Origin: CAWCKS01 sp963763485
GTDB lineage: Bacteria > Pseudomonadota > Alphaproteobacteria > Rhizobiales > Xanthobacteraceae
Direction: 5' to 3'
NCBI GenBank assembly: GCA_963763485.1
Contig: CAVXOW010000004.1
Location: 526,157-590,156, forward strand
Length of the DNA stretch: 64,000 bases
Below the pieces are notes generated by a model that saw nothing but the letters and a program-made list of their open reading frames with translations, did no database searches and had not been told where the DNA came from. A program made the translations under genes and the position numbers. Below are positions 1-17,339 of this stretch, one piece after another. Each line of letters begins with the position of its first letter. Positions within the stretch are counted from its first letter, which is position 1.

Positions 1-929
1 AGCGCGAGCGGCTCCTTGTCGTCGGCCTTGCGAAGGATCTCGTTGCCCTTGTCGTCGACTCCCTTGATTGCGGGCACATCGAGCGGCGACGGCAGATAGT
101 CGACCACGGCGTCGAGCAGCGGCTGGACGCCCTTGTTCTTGAACGCACTGCCGCACAGCACCGGATAGAACGCACCGGTCACCACGGCCTTGCGGATCAG
201 TCTTTTCAGGGTGGCCTCGTCCGGCTCCTTGCCGTCGAGGAATGCGGTCAGCGCATCGTCGTCGAGCTCGACGGCGGCTTCGACCATCTTCTCCCGGTAT
301 TCCTTCGCCTTGTCGGCGAGGTCGGCCGGAATGTCTTCGTCGTGGAATTTGGCGCCGAGGCCTTCGTCTTCCCAGATCACCGCCTTCATGCGGACCAGGT
401 CGATGATGCCCTTGAAGTGGTTTTCGGAACCGATCGGCAGCTGGATCGCGACAGGCTTCGCGCCAAGGCGATCGATAATGTCCTGCAGGCAGCGGTAGAA
501 ATCCGCGCCAATCTTGTCCATCTTGTTGGCGAAGACGATGCGCGGAACCTTGTACTTGTCGCCTTGACGCCAAACGGTCTCCGTCTGGGGTTCGACGCCC
601 TGGTTGGAGTCGAGCACGCATACCGCACCGTCAAGTACGCGCAGCGATCGCTCGACCTCGATCGTGAAGTCGACATGGCCCGGGGTGTCGATGATGTTCA
701 GACGCTTGCCGTTCCAGAAAGCGGTCGTGGCGGCCGACGTAATGGTGATGCCGCGCTCCTGCTCCTGCTCCATGAAATCCATGGTCGCGGCGCCGTCGTG
801 CACTTCGCCAATCTTGTGGCTCTTGCCGGTGTAATAGAGAATCCGCTCGGTCGTCGTGGTCTTGCCGGCGTCGATATGCGCCATAATACCGAAGTTACGG
901 TAGTCTTCGATGGCATGTTGGCGGGGCAT
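1..929 (-). CDS. fusA: Elongation factor G, N-terminal part (cut by window edge)
   Basis: EF-G is the GTPase that drives translocation of tRNA and mRNA on the ribosome. The visible 309 residues start MPRQHAIEDYRNFGIM and hold the whole G domain: P-loop AHIDAGKTT, switch element GITI, DTPGH, and NKMD for guanine recognition. The remaining C-terminal part lies beyond position 1. The ATG at 927-929 is 32 bases after rpsG on the same strand, so it is the third gene of a classic str operon (rpsL-rpsG-fusA). The reading frame is open over the visible part and no key residue is missing. Identification is secure. Confidence 0.98.
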   Translation of the reverse strand, partial: MPRQHAIEDYRNFGIMAHIDAGKTTTTERILYYTGKSHKIGEVHDGAATMDFMEQEQERGITITSAATTAFWNGKRLNIIDTPGHVDFTIEVERSLRVLDGAVCVLDSNQGVEPQTETVWRQGDKYKVPRIVFANKMDKIGADFYRCLQDIIDRLGAKPVAIQLPIGSENHFKGIIDLVRMKAVIWEDEGLGAKFHDEDIPADLADKAKEYREKMVEAAVELDDDALTAFLDGKEPDEATLKRLIRKAVVTGAFYPVLCGSAFKNKGVQPLLDAVVDYLPSPLDVPAIKGVDDKGNEILRKADDKEPLA

Positions 930-961
930 CTCGAATTCCTCGTGTCCGTTCTAGCTCGCTG

Positions 962-1432
962 TCACCAGCGGTAATGCGAGAATGCACGGTTGGCTTCCGC
1001 CATCTTGTGCACGTCTTCGCGTTTCTTGACCGCGCTTCCCCGATTGTTTGACGCATCGAGCAACTCGGCAGAGAGCCGCTCCGTCATTGTCTTTTCGTTG
1101 CGATCGCGCGCCGCCGAGATAATCCAGCGAATACCCAGCGCCTGGCGCCGTGTGGTACGCACTTCGACCGGGACCTGGTAGGTCGCGCCGCCGACACGCC
1201 GCGACCGCACTTCGATGGTCGGCATCACGTTGTCGAGCGCCTGCTCGAACACCGTCAACGGGCTCTGCTTGGTCTTGCCTTCGATGATGTCGAACGCGCC
1301 GTAGACGATACCTTCGGCGACCGACTTCTTTCCGGCATACATCACCGAGTTCATGAACTTGGTGACGACGATATTCCCGAACTTCGGATCGGGAAGCACT
1401 TCGCGTTTTTCTGCGGCGTGACGACGGGACAT
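962..1432 (-). CDS. rpsG: 30S ribosomal protein S7
   Basis: S7 nucleates assembly of the 30S head by binding the 3' major domain of 16S rRNA and contacts tRNA near the E site. The 156-residue product begins MSRRHAAEKREVLPDPKFGN and ends AFSHYRW, the usual bacterial length and termini. It lies 15 bases after rpsL and 32 before fusA, so all three are surely cotranscribed. In other bacteria S7 represses its own operon by binding the mRNA between rpsL and rpsG; here that gap is only 15 bases, which leaves little room for the E. coli type of site. Confidence 0.98.
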   Translation of the reverse strand: MSRRHAAEKREVLPDPKFGNIVVTKFMNSVMYAGKKSVAEGIVYGAFDIIEGKTKQSPLTVFEQALDNVMPTIEVRSRRVGGATYQVPVEVRTTRRQALGIRWIISAARDRNEKTMTERLSAELLDASNNRGSAVKKREDVHKMAEANRAFSHYRW

Positions 1433-1447
1433 CTGCTGCGCTCCCCC

Positions 1448-1819
1448 TTACTTCGGACGCTTGGCGCCGTACTTCGAACGGCGCTGCTTGCGGTTCTTGA
1501 CGCCCTGGGTGTCGAGCACGCCGCGCAGGATGTGGTAGCGCACGCCCGGCAAGTCCTTGACGCGGCCGCCGCGGATCATGACAACCGAGTGTTCCTGCAG
1601 GTTGTGGCCTTCACCCGGGATGTAGCCGATCACCTCAAAGCCGTTGGTCAAACGCACCTTGGCGACCTTGCGCAGCGCCGAGTTCGGCTTCTTCGGCGTT
1701 GTGGTGTAGACGCGCGTGCACACGCCGCGCTTCTGCGGCGACTGCTGCAGCGCCGGCACCTTCTTGCGCGACTTCTGGACCACGCGCGGGTTTGCGATCA
1801 GCTGGTTGATCGTCGGCAT
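1448..1819 (-). CDS. rpsL: 30S ribosomal protein S12
   Basis: S12 sits at the decoding centre and controls translational accuracy. The 123-residue protein starts MPTINQLIANPR and carries the conserved TPKKPNSALRKV and GRVKDLPGVRYH segments. The lysines altered in classical streptomycin-resistant mutants (K43 and K88 in E. coli numbering) are present, so the sequence reads as the sensitive type. It is the first gene of the rpsL-rpsG-fusA operon; a promoter-like sequence lies about 390 bases upstream. Confidence 0.98.
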   Translation of the reverse strand: MPTINQLIANPRVVQKSRKKVPALQQSPQKRGVCTRVYTTTPKKPNSALRKVAKVRLTNGFEVIGYIPGEGHNLQEHSVVMIRGGRVKDLPGVRYHILRGVLDTQGVKNRKQRRSKYGAKRPK

Positions 1820-2207
1820 CGTTCGCCTTCATCCCTCAAATTCGAAACGAAGCTTTGCAGGCTTCGTGATCGACGGTTACTCGCCCCGGAGCGCCGTCGT
1901 TCCTCGCGGCTGACATCCGCGCAAAACGAAAGCGCGCCAACCGCTCGTTGCCGAGCGGGAAGCGCTTCGCCATCACAGAGGACCTCCCTGTTCGCCCAAT
2001 GGCGTCGAACGAGGTCGTGTACCCGAACTCAATCCCGCGATCTCTCGCGAGACGGAAAATCGTTTGGCAGTTCCGGCTTTGATCGACAGCGTCTGAGCGA
2101 CATTGGTCGAGGTTGGTGCCCGCATCAGCTTGCCAACAAACGCCGCAAGAGATGGGGTGATCCGTTCCGACCCTTGGACGCTCACCGCCTGTCGTAAAGT
2201 GCGCGGG

Positions 2208-2236
2208 TAATAACGGTGCGTCGGTGGCAAGTCAAG
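2208..2236 (-). promoter_or_regulatory. Candidate housekeeping promoter of the rpsL-rpsG-fusA operon
   Basis: On the minus strand a -35 like CTTGAC (2231-2236) is followed after exactly 17 bases by TTATTA (2208-2213). This fits the alphaproteobacterial housekeeping pattern of a strong TTGAC -35 and a loose -10. It points at rpsL. Seen in sequence; the start site is not known. Confidence 0.55.
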
Positions 2237-2414
2237 GCAAAAAGCCACTGGCAAATAAGGACTTTTGCGATACCTCGGCAATGCCGGACGCTGCGCGGCA
2301 CCGAGGTGCTGAGCGGCTCGACCGCGCCATCTCCGTCGTTGGCGCCGAGCAAAACGCGAAGAGCCTGCTGTGCCGGAGATTTACAACGTCTTGGCCGAGG
2401 TGGACGAAAAATCC

Positions 2415-2430
2415 AGGTATTTCAATACCT
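2415..2430 (-). terminator. Weak hairpin after the ABC exporter gene
   Basis: AGGTAT and ATACCT form a 6-bp stem with a 4-base loop. Reading on the minus strand it is followed by GGATTTTT, a short T stretch. It lies just past the stop of the ABC exporter gene and could be a weak terminator; the stem is short. Confidence 0.35.
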
Positions 2431-2442
2431 AATCCAGCGCTT

Positions 2443-4476
2443 TCAGGCTTCCTCGTCGTCATCATCCTCGTCATCGTCCCCATCATCGTCGCCGGCAGCG
2501 TGCGGTTTGTGGCTTTGGTCGTCCCAAAGCTGCCGGTAGGTGCCCCCCTTGGCGAGCAGTTCCTGATGGGAACCGCGCTCGATCGCCTTGCCGCCACTGA
2601 TAACGATGATTTCGTCCATCTCGACCACCGAGGTCAGGCGGTGGGTCGAGAAGATCATGGTCCGGCCCTTGGCGAGTTTCAGAAGCGTGCGGTTGATCGC
2701 GGCTTCGGTGGTCTGGTCCAGCGCCGAGGTCGCCTCATCCAATAACAGGACCGCCGGGTTCCGCACGATCGCCCGCGCAATGGCGATGCGCTGGCGCTGG
2801 CCACCGGAAAGCGTATCGCCGCGTTCGCCGACCACGGTGTCGTAGCCGTGCGGCAGGCCCGAAATGTAGCGATGAATCTCGGCCTTGCGGGCGGCCTCCT
2901 CGACGTCTGCGTCGGTCGCCCCCTCCTTGCCGAGCCGGATGTTCTCGCGGATCGACATGTTGAACAGCATGTTCTCCTGGAACACCACCGCCATGCTGGA
3001 GCGCAGCGAGTCACGGGTGACGCGCCTGACGTCGACTCCGTCGATGGTGACCTTGCCGTCATCCGGTTGATAGAGACGCAGGATCAAGTTCAGCAGCGTG
3101 CTCTTGCCCGATCCGCTCGGTCCGACGATCGCGATGCTCTTGCCGACCATCAGTTTCAGGCTGAGCCGATCGAGCACCGGCTTCTCGGCGCCCTCATAGG
3201 TGAAGGTGACGCGCTCGAAGGTGATGTCGTGGGTGATGCGCGGCAGGTCGGGCGCGCCCGGCCGGTCGGCGCCGGTCGGCGGCTCATCGAGCATTTCTTG
3301 CATATGCCGGGTGCCGGCTGCAGCCTGGATCGCCAGCGGAATGAAGTGCATGACATGGGCGATGTTGTAGGACACCTCCCAGAATGCGCTTTCGAAGGTG
3401 ACGAAAGTGCCGATGGTGATCTGGCCGTTGGTGGCGAGAAAAGCGCCAATGCCGAGCACGCAGAGGTGCAGCAACAGGACCGAGATGGTGACGGTGCGTT
3501 CGACCATGGTCGACAGGAAGCTCGCCGCCCACAGCGTCCGCCGGGCGTCGTCGTTGCGCAGCCGAAACCAGCCCAGTGCGCGGCGCTGCAGGCCGAACGC
3601 CTTCACCACCATTTGCGCAGCGACATTCTCCTGGACGACACCGAGGATCGCCGCCTCGTTGAGCTTCTGGTCGTAATTGGCGCGCACCGCCTTCGGGGTG
3701 AGGATGCGCGGCCCGATCAGCGTGATCGGGAAGACCAGCAGCGCCACGCTCGCGAGCTGCCAGTTCAGGTACAGCATCAGGATGATGCCGGCGACCATCT
3801 CGAGCAGCGGCAGCAGCGCGCCGGTCGACAGATATTTCACAGCACCTTCATAGGCCGCGACGTCAACGGAGAAGCGCGACAGGATCTCGCCGCGCTTGGT
3901 GCGCGAGAAATACGCCGCCGACAGGTTCTGCATGTGCTCGAACAACTGCTGGCGCACGTCGGCGATCACCGAGGCGCTGAGCCGCGAGTCGGTCCGCTCG
4001 TAAAACACCGCAACGATCGAGGTGATGATGCCGGCGCCCGCGAGCACGCCGAGGATGGTATAGAGCGCCTGAAAATCCTCTTCGCCCAGCGCGTCGTCAA
4101 TCAGGTACTTCAGGCTGAGCGGCATGATGACGTTGAACAGCGTCTCGACCAGCAGGCCGAAACCGACGATCGTCATCCAGCGCTTGTAGTTGCTCAAAAA
4201 TGGCCAGGTGAAGCTCGAGACCGTCGCCAGTGCGCCTGCCGCCTCGCGCGCAGTGAATGTGATCAGGTCCTCGTCTTCATCGTCGTCATCGACCAGCGAG
4301 ACCTGTTCGTCATCGCGCTCATCGTCCTCGTCGTCGTCGGACCTGGGCGGGTCGATCGCTTGCGGCGCCGTCGCCTGCGCTGCGCCGACACCGGCAGCGC
4401 CGATCGGATCCCGTTCGTCGGGTGCTGTTTCGGCGGTTGCGGGCTGAGGGCCCATGCGGGTTGGTTTTGATGGCAT
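2443..4476 (-). CDS. ABC exporter half-transporter (fused permease and ATPase) with acidic tails
   Basis: A type IV ABC exporter subunit that would dimerise in the inner membrane; substrate unknown. From the ATG at 4474-4476 (with AGGGA 7 bases upstream; the longer frame has no such site) it is 677 residues. After a Pro/Ala-rich start and an aspartate/glutamate-rich stretch at about residues 46-72, the transmembrane domain spans about 95-390. The ATPase has Walker A GPSGSGKST (about 452-460), signature LSGGQRQR (about 556) and Walker B LLLDEATSALD (about 577). The last 16 residues are almost all D, E and G. All ATPase motifs are intact. It lies 205 bases after the oxidoreductase-methyltransferase gene on the same strand, so the two may be cotranscribed. 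Both acidic ends are unusual for the family. Confidence 0.9.
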   Translation of the reverse strand: MPSKPTRMGPQPATAETAPDERDPIGAAGVGAAQATAPQAIDPPRSDDDEDDERDDEQVSLVDDDDEDEDLITFTAREAAGALATVSSFTWPFLSNYKRWMTIVGFGLLVETLFNVIMPLSLKYLIDDALGEEDFQALYTILGVLAGAGIITSIVAVFYERTDSRLSASVIADVRQQLFEHMQNLSAAYFSRTKRGEILSRFSVDVAAYEGAVKYLSTGALLPLLEMVAGIILMLYLNWQLASVALLVFPITLIGPRILTPKAVRANYDQKLNEAAILGVVQENVAAQMVVKAFGLQRRALGWFRLRNDDARRTLWAASFLSTMVERTVTISVLLLHLCVLGIGAFLATNGQITIGTFVTFESAFWEVSYNIAHVMHFIPLAIQAAAGTRHMQEMLDEPPTGADRPGAPDLPRITHDITFERVTFTYEGAEKPVLDRLSLKLMVGKSIAIVGPSGSGKSTLLNLILRLYQPDDGKVTIDGVDVRRVTRDSLRSSMAVVFQENMLFNMSIRENIRLGKEGATDADVEEAARKAEIHRYISGLPHGYDTVVGERGDTLSGGQRQRIAIARAIVRNPAVLLLDEATSALDQTTEAAINRTLLKLAKGRTMIFSTHRLTSVVEMDEIIVISGGKAIERGSHQELLAKGGTYRQLWDDQSHKPHAAGDDDGDDDEDDDDEEA

Positions 4477-4681
4477 CGATCCCTGACCACCGCGGCGATC
4501 GAGGTTCTCGCCGGTGAGAAAACGCCCCGCCACGCGGTCGAGGACATGAGTTATGGCACCCGTGCCTGCTTGGACAGGGCAGGAGCCAGGCGATTAGAGC
4601 ATTTTCACGCGACGTGGAATCGCGTTCGCGCCGAAATATTTCGAAAAAATACCTTGCGCCCCCATCGCCCCGGCGAACGAT

Positions 4682-6736
4682 TCAGTCGTCGTCTTCCATC
4701 TTGTCGAAAAACGAATAGCGCAGGCTGTCGGCGTCGGTGTACCACTGACCCGGGCCCTTGCCCGCGGCAAGCGTCGCCTGCCACAGTGCATCCGTCACAT
4801 CGTGACGGTTCATCGACAAATCGAAGCCGTTGGCGAAGAACAGCTCCGACCATTCCCACCAGGTGCCGAGCTTCTTGATCCCGCGCAACAGGCCGTAGCG
4901 GTCGATCAGATCGGGCGCGAGATCGCTCGTGATCGAGCCGAACACCATACCCGTCCTGACCACACGGTTCAGTTCGTGCGTCGCCGTGACCGCCTGCTTG
5001 TCGCTGAGGTGACACAGGCAGGTCTCGAAGACGATGTCGAACGCCTCGTCCTTGAACGGCAGCTTGGTGACGCTGCCGAGCTTGTTGTAGGGCTTCAGCT
5101 CCTTCGGCGTCTTGGCATGAATGGAGCGGTTGTTCTCGATGCCAAAGGCGTCGACGCCGCGGGCGCGCAAGGCGCCAACCAACTCGCCGCTCGCCGACCC
5201 CGCAACCAGCAACTTGAAGTTCTTCCTTGGCTTCCAGACGAGATCGATCAGCGTCAGGAGGTGATCGGGATCGGTGAACTTGCTCCACGCCTCCCGATAG
5301 GGTCCGACGCCGCGGTAATTCTCGAAATAGTTGGCGTCGATCCTGCCGGAACCTGCCGGCTCCCCGTGGGTGCGCGCATGGCGCAGCTTCATCATCTCGG
5401 TCAGAATCAGGTCGGTCGCCGCATCCGAGGAATCGAGCAGGCCGTTCAGCGTGGAGTCAAACAGATAGTCGCCGACCACCACCAGGCCGCCGTGATCCTT
5501 TGGCTCGGGGCGATGGTTGGTGACCACGTCACGCGCCGGCAAACCGCCGGGCAGCGCATTCACCGACGACAGCCAGCGATGGATCTTGCCTTCGATGAAG
5601 TGATCGCGCGCTTTGCCGATCGAGGCCGGCAACGATTTCAACGCGGTCTGGATCAGTTGCTCGTCGTCGAGATTGGCGAATGCCAGTGCGTCCGAGCCGG
5701 CAATCAGGAAGTTCAGCACGCCGTGGCGGCCGACGTCGTGGCGGGCGCCCTCGACATAGACGCAGCAGCCGCCGAACGCTTCCGACATGAACCACGCGCC
5801 GGGAATTTTCTCGCCCCAGAACGGCTTGTCGAACAACAACGCGACGCGCAGGTAGTGCGCCGGACGGTCGAAGTAGGCGACGTGCTTCACCATCGAGCGG
5901 CGGAGCTCCTCGCCTTCCCAACGCATGGTAGCAAGCCAGGAGTGCGGCAGACACATCAGCACGAGGTCGAAGTCGCGCGTTTCCGGCCCCTTGCCGTTCA
6001 TCATGCCCAGACGATAGCGGCCCTGCGCGGTTTTGCCGACACTGAGCACGCGGTGATTGAGCTGAATGTCGGCATCGATCTCTTCGCGCAGCCGCTCGAT
6101 CAGCTGCTCGTTGCCGTTCTGGATCGAATACAGGCCGATATAGCCGTCGACATCCATAACGTAGTTCTTCAGCGCGTTGAGGCCGCTGGTGTTGTGGCTC
6201 TCGGTGGCAAGGTCCGATCGCGCCATCACCTTGAAGAAGCGCTTGGCGACGGGATCGGCCACCTCGCGATCCAGCACCGCCTCGGCATTGGCGAACGCCC
6301 AGGGATGTTCGTTGTCGTGCGCGCCGACGCCTTCGTAGTACTGGGCCGGCGTGATCAGCTCGCTGCAGCGCTTGCGAAACGCCTCGATCGCCGCCGCGGT
6401 CTGCGGCCCATACTTGCGGCGCATACCGTCGACGTCGTCGAGCAACTCGCCGTCGAGTTGCACCTGCGCGGCGTCCATCGGGATCGTCTGCAGGCCGAAA
6501 TGCTGGATCAGTTCTCGCAGCGGATCGGGCCCGAGCATCGAGTAATCGTAGATCTCGGCGACGCCCGCCTCGTACATGGCGTTTGCCGAATCAAACTTGC
6601 GGGTGACGATCTTGCCGCCGACGCGCTCGGTGGCCTCGAAAATGGTGACCTTGCAGAGGGCGCCCAGTTTCTTCCTCAAATGCCACGCGGTCATCAAACC
6701 GCCCGGCCCGCCGCCGACGATTGCGAGATCCAACAT
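4682..6736 (-). CDS. FAD-dependent oxidoreductase fused to a SAM-methyltransferase-like domain
   Basis: The N-terminal part is a flavin amine-oxidase/desaturase-like fold: the protein opens MLDLAIVGGGPGGLMTAWHL, a dinucleotide-binding GxGxxG, followed by an FEATERVGGK segment typical of FAD binding. A late VVGDYLFDSTLNGLLDSS segment (near residue 430) resembles the second FAD contact. From about residue 480 a class I methyltransferase-like domain follows, with LLVAGSASGELVGALR as a modified motif I and a later FDIVFETCLCHL segment. Total 684 residues. I chose the ATG at 6734-6736 because GGAAGG lies 5 bases upstream; an in-frame GTG 6 bases earlier overlaps that site. Neighbours are rpoC and the ABC exporter. 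Substrate and reaction are not recognised; both catalytic activities are inferred from fold motifs only. Confidence 0.8.
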   Translation of the reverse strand: MLDLAIVGGGPGGLMTAWHLRKKLGALCKVTIFEATERVGGKIVTRKFDSANAMYEAGVAEIYDYSMLGPDPLRELIQHFGLQTIPMDAAQVQLDGELLDDVDGMRRKYGPQTAAAIEAFRKRCSELITPAQYYEGVGAHDNEHPWAFANAEAVLDREVADPVAKRFFKVMARSDLATESHNTSGLNALKNYVMDVDGYIGLYSIQNGNEQLIERLREEIDADIQLNHRVLSVGKTAQGRYRLGMMNGKGPETRDFDLVLMCLPHSWLATMRWEGEELRRSMVKHVAYFDRPAHYLRVALLFDKPFWGEKIPGAWFMSEAFGGCCVYVEGARHDVGRHGVLNFLIAGSDALAFANLDDEQLIQTALKSLPASIGKARDHFIEGKIHRWLSSVNALPGGLPARDVVTNHRPEPKDHGGLVVVGDYLFDSTLNGLLDSSDAATDLILTEMMKLRHARTHGEPAGSGRIDANYFENYRGVGPYREAWSKFTDPDHLLTLIDLVWKPRKNFKLLVAGSASGELVGALRARGVDAFGIENNRSIHAKTPKELKPYNKLGSVTKLPFKDEAFDIVFETCLCHLSDKQAVTATHELNRVVRTGMVFGSITSDLAPDLIDRYGLLRGIKKLGTWWEWSELFFANGFDLSMNRHDVTDALWQATLAAGKGPGQWYTDADSLRYSFFDKMEDDD

Positions 6737-6870
6737 CTTCACCTTCCGTCACCGACGGGGAGTCGTTGCCCCCCAGACGGCGCCCTGCCTCACCCCAACA
6801 CAAACCGCTTTTCACCTGAAAGGAAGATGAACAAACCTGATAATGCGGCATTATTTATTGTGCAGATGCG

Positions 6871-6898
6871 AAAAGAGCCGGTTTGCACCGGCTCTTTT
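6871..6898. terminator. Bidirectional rho-independent terminator after rpoC
   Basis: A perfect 12-bp stem, AAAAGAGCCGGT and ACCGGCTCTTTT, closes a TTGC loop. The flanking A and T runs make it work on either strand. It lies between the rpoC stop and the start of the oxidoreductase-methyltransferase gene and marks the end of the rplJL-rpoBC transcript. Confidence 0.85.
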
Positions 6899-6923
6899 GC
6901 AATCTTGAAGTGCGGAAGTTGCC

Positions 6924-11144
<4,221 letters not shown>

Positions 11145-11263
11145 AATTTCTTAATTCATGACCTTCTCCGTGTGGAGCATTCAGTGATGCAAGGGGCGGA
11201 GCGACTTCGCCGTGCCGGCGGTATCTGACCCGCCCCTCGAGCTGTTCTGTCCTGTCTAGACGC

Positions 11264-15380
<4,117 letters not shown>

Positions 15381-15515
15381 CGTGGCCTCTCATTGCGCCG
15401 CCCGTGCCGTCGAGCGGACCTTCCGAAGCACGGCCGTCGAGCCGCCCCCGGGTTGAAACCGGCGTCCGATTTCGACTGACTTCTCAACGCAAAGAAGCCG
15501 CTCGCTTCAGGACGC

Positions 15516-15552
15516 AAAAAAACGTGCGGGGCGCAAAGCTGCGCCCTGCCCG
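15516..15552 (-). terminator. Terminator/attenuator between rplL and rpoB
   Basis: On the minus strand a 13-bp stem with two mismatches (CGGGCAGGGCGCA and TGCGCCCCGCACG, loop GCTT) is followed directly by seven T. Lying inside the rplL-rpoB gap, it is placed like the E. coli attenuator that lets only part of the rplJL transcripts continue into rpoBC. The rest of the 387-base gap shows nothing else I can name. Confidence 0.75.
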
Positions 15553-15767
15553 TCAGATAGTGCCTTTACGGACTGCAAAAGCCCGAAATTGCTTTATCTC
15601 CCAACGCCCCGCGGGGGACTTCTAACCAATTCCCCGACAGACCGTGCCTTTTCGTGCTGCCGCCCCGATATAGGGTAGCGATCGTGGAGATTCGAGGGTT
15701 AAATCCCCAAATCTCCACAAAATCTTGTGTATGCCCGCAGTTCCGGGCCACCCGGACGAATCCGGAC

Positions 15768-16142
15768 TTACTTGAGCTCGACCTTGGCGCCGGCCTTCTC
15801 GAGCTGGGCCTTGACCTTGTCGGCCTCGTCCTTCGTAACGCTTTCCTTGACGTTCTTCGGCGCGCCTTCAACCAGATCCTTGGCTTCCTTGAGGCCGAGA
15901 CCGGTGATCGCGCGGACTTCCTTGATGACCTCGATCTTCTTGTCGCCGGCAGCCGCCAGGACCACCGTGAACTCGGTCTTCTCCTCGGCCGGAGCCGCGG
16001 CAGCGCCGGCCGGACCGGCAGCAACCGCAACAGCGGCCGCAGCCGAGACGCCCCACTTCTCTTCGAGAAGCTTGGCGAGTTCGGCGGCCTCGAGCACGGT
16101 CAAGCTCGAAAGGTCGTCCACAATCTTTTGCAAATCAGCCAT
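15768..16142 (-). CDS. rplL: 50S ribosomal protein L7/L12
   Basis: Stalk protein that recruits and activates translational GTPases; four or six copies bind L10. The 124-residue protein starts MADLQKIVDDLSSLTVLEAA (dimerisation domain), has an Ala/Pro/Gly hinge near residues 40-60, and a C-terminal domain with LKEAKDLVEGAPKNVKE that contacts the GTPases. It follows rplJ by 54 bases and precedes rpoB by 387 bases that contain an attenuator-like hairpin. Confidence 0.98.
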   Translation of the reverse strand: MADLQKIVDDLSSLTVLEAAELAKLLEEKWGVSAAAAVAVAAGPAGAAAAPAEEKTEFTVVLAAAGDKKIEVIKEVRAITGLGLKEAKDLVEGAPKNVKESVTKDEADKVKAQLEKAGAKVELK

Positions 16143-16196
16143 TTGTCGTTGTTCCCTAATGTCAGTTCGAACCAGTTGTTTGGATGACGAAGAGCG

Positions 16197-16715
16197 TTAC
16201 GCCGCTTCGCTTTTTGAGGCATAGGCCTGGACCACGCGGGCGAGCTTGGCCGCCGGGGCGTTGGTGAGCTGGGCAATCTTGGTGGCCGGCGCCACGAGCA
16301 GGCCGACGATCTTGGCACGCAGTTCATCCAGCGACGGCAGCGAGGCGAGCGCCTTCACGCCGTCGGGGTTCAGGACGGTTTTTCCCATCGCGCCGCCAAG
16401 AATAACGAACTGCTCGTTCGTCTTGGCGAACTCGACGGCAACCTTTGGCGCCGCGACCGGATCGTTGGAAGTTGCGATCACGGTCGGTCCCTTCAGCAGG
16501 GAGCCGATGGACACGACGTCAGTGCCTTCAAGAGCGATTTTGGCGAGACGGTTCTTCGAGACCTTCACTGCCGCACCCGCCTGCTTCATCTGCTTGCGCA
16601 GAACCTGCATCTGGGCGACGGACAGGCCCGAATAGTGAGCAACGATCGCAACGCTGGTGTCCTTGAACACCCCGTTGAGATCATCGATCGCCTGTTTCTT
16701 TGCCGCTCGTTCCAC
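16197..16715 (-). CDS. rplJ: 50S ribosomal protein L10
   Basis: L10 anchors the L7/L12 stalk to 23S rRNA and usually represses its own mRNA when bound to L12. I place the start at the GTG at 16713-16715 (VERAAKKQAIDDL), which matches the normal N-terminus of the family and has GAGAG about 9 bases upstream; a frame open 48 bases further gives an unlikely basic extension. The product is 172 residues with conserved AHYSGL and VSKNRLAKIAL segments. First gene of rplJ-rplL-rpoB-rpoC. Confidence 0.97.
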   Translation of the reverse strand: MERAAKKQAIDDLNGVFKDTSVAIVAHYSGLSVAQMQVLRKQMKQAGAAVKVSKNRLAKIALEGTDVVSIGSLLKGPTVIATSNDPVAAPKVAVEFAKTNEQFVILGGAMGKTVLNPDGVKALASLPSLDELRAKIVGLLVAPATKIAQLTNAPAAKLARVVQAYASKSEAA

Positions 16716-17293
16716 TAGCCAGCTCTCTTCGGTTGGCGGCCTTCGCGCAGTGCGCGGGACCACCGGGTTGCACCGATCGCCCAGCCTTGGCTTCGAGCCG
16801 CCTTGCGGCGGACGAGGCTCGGGCAGGACGACATTTCAAGCCTGCCCTCCCGCAGCTTCCGCCGCGGAGTGTCGAGGTTCGAACCGAACACAGAAGCCGC
16901 CGCAGTCGCGACGTCTCGGTGAAAATCCGGTCTTCACCCGTCTGTGCAGGCCTTGCCGATTAAGCCGTTGTCCAGATTTTGCGATCTGGCCGCGGGCGCC
17001 TGCAGTCTCGGACAGGACGGAAGCGGCGAGCGAACCCGTCGTTTCCGCTGCGTTCCTTTGAAAAAATCAGCGAAAACCCCTTTGTTCTTCCTTTTTGAGC
17101 AATCCAAATGGATGTCCAAAAAAGGAGCCGGGTCTCCGTTAGCGTTTTCTGAGAGCGCACACGGGCGCGCCGAAAGGGTCGGCACACCCGGAAGGCGGCT
17201 ATTTAGCGGCTCGGTAGCGGCTTGCCAAGGGCTTTTTTCACCACGTTTTTTGCCCCGGCCCCGGACCCGCCTGGCGAATTTTCCAGGCGCCCC
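16716..17293. other. Divergent region between rplJ and the ECF41 locus
   Basis: About 580 bases without a gene. It must hold the rplJ promoter and the leader that L10 usually binds, because a terminator after rplA (20711-20744) separates rplJ from the rplKA transcript. I could not point to a convincing -35/-10 pair or fold the L10 site by eye. Confidence 0.5.
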
Positions 17294-17320
17294 TGTCACG
17301 CGGCGGGGTTCCCGTTCGTC
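17294..17320 (+). promoter_or_regulatory. Candidate ECF41-dependent promoter
   Basis: TGTCACG (17294-17300) is followed after 16 bases by CGTC (17317-17320). The motif published for ECF41 sigma factors, as I recall it, is TGTCACA, about 16 bases, CGTC. The element ends 19 bases before the start codon of the first gene of the locus that encodes an ECF41-type sigma factor, so autoregulation is the natural reading. AGGAGG lies 5 bases before that start codon. Confidence 0.75.
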
Positions 17321-17339
17321 TTGAGGGCAGGAGGTTGCC

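Larger units (their letters stand above)
1820..2442. other. Intergenic region upstream of rpsL
   Basis: About 620 bases without a convincing gene. The only minus-strand open frame here (to about 2281) has no family resemblance and no ribosome binding site. The region holds the candidate rpsL promoter and a weak hairpin after the ABC transporter gene, so rpsL would have a leader of nearly 400 bases. No tRNA is visible. Confidence 0.6.

Noticed and set aside
1973..2281. 102-residue minus-strand frame upstream of rpsL
   Set aside because: No ribosome binding site or family; it overlaps the candidate promoter.
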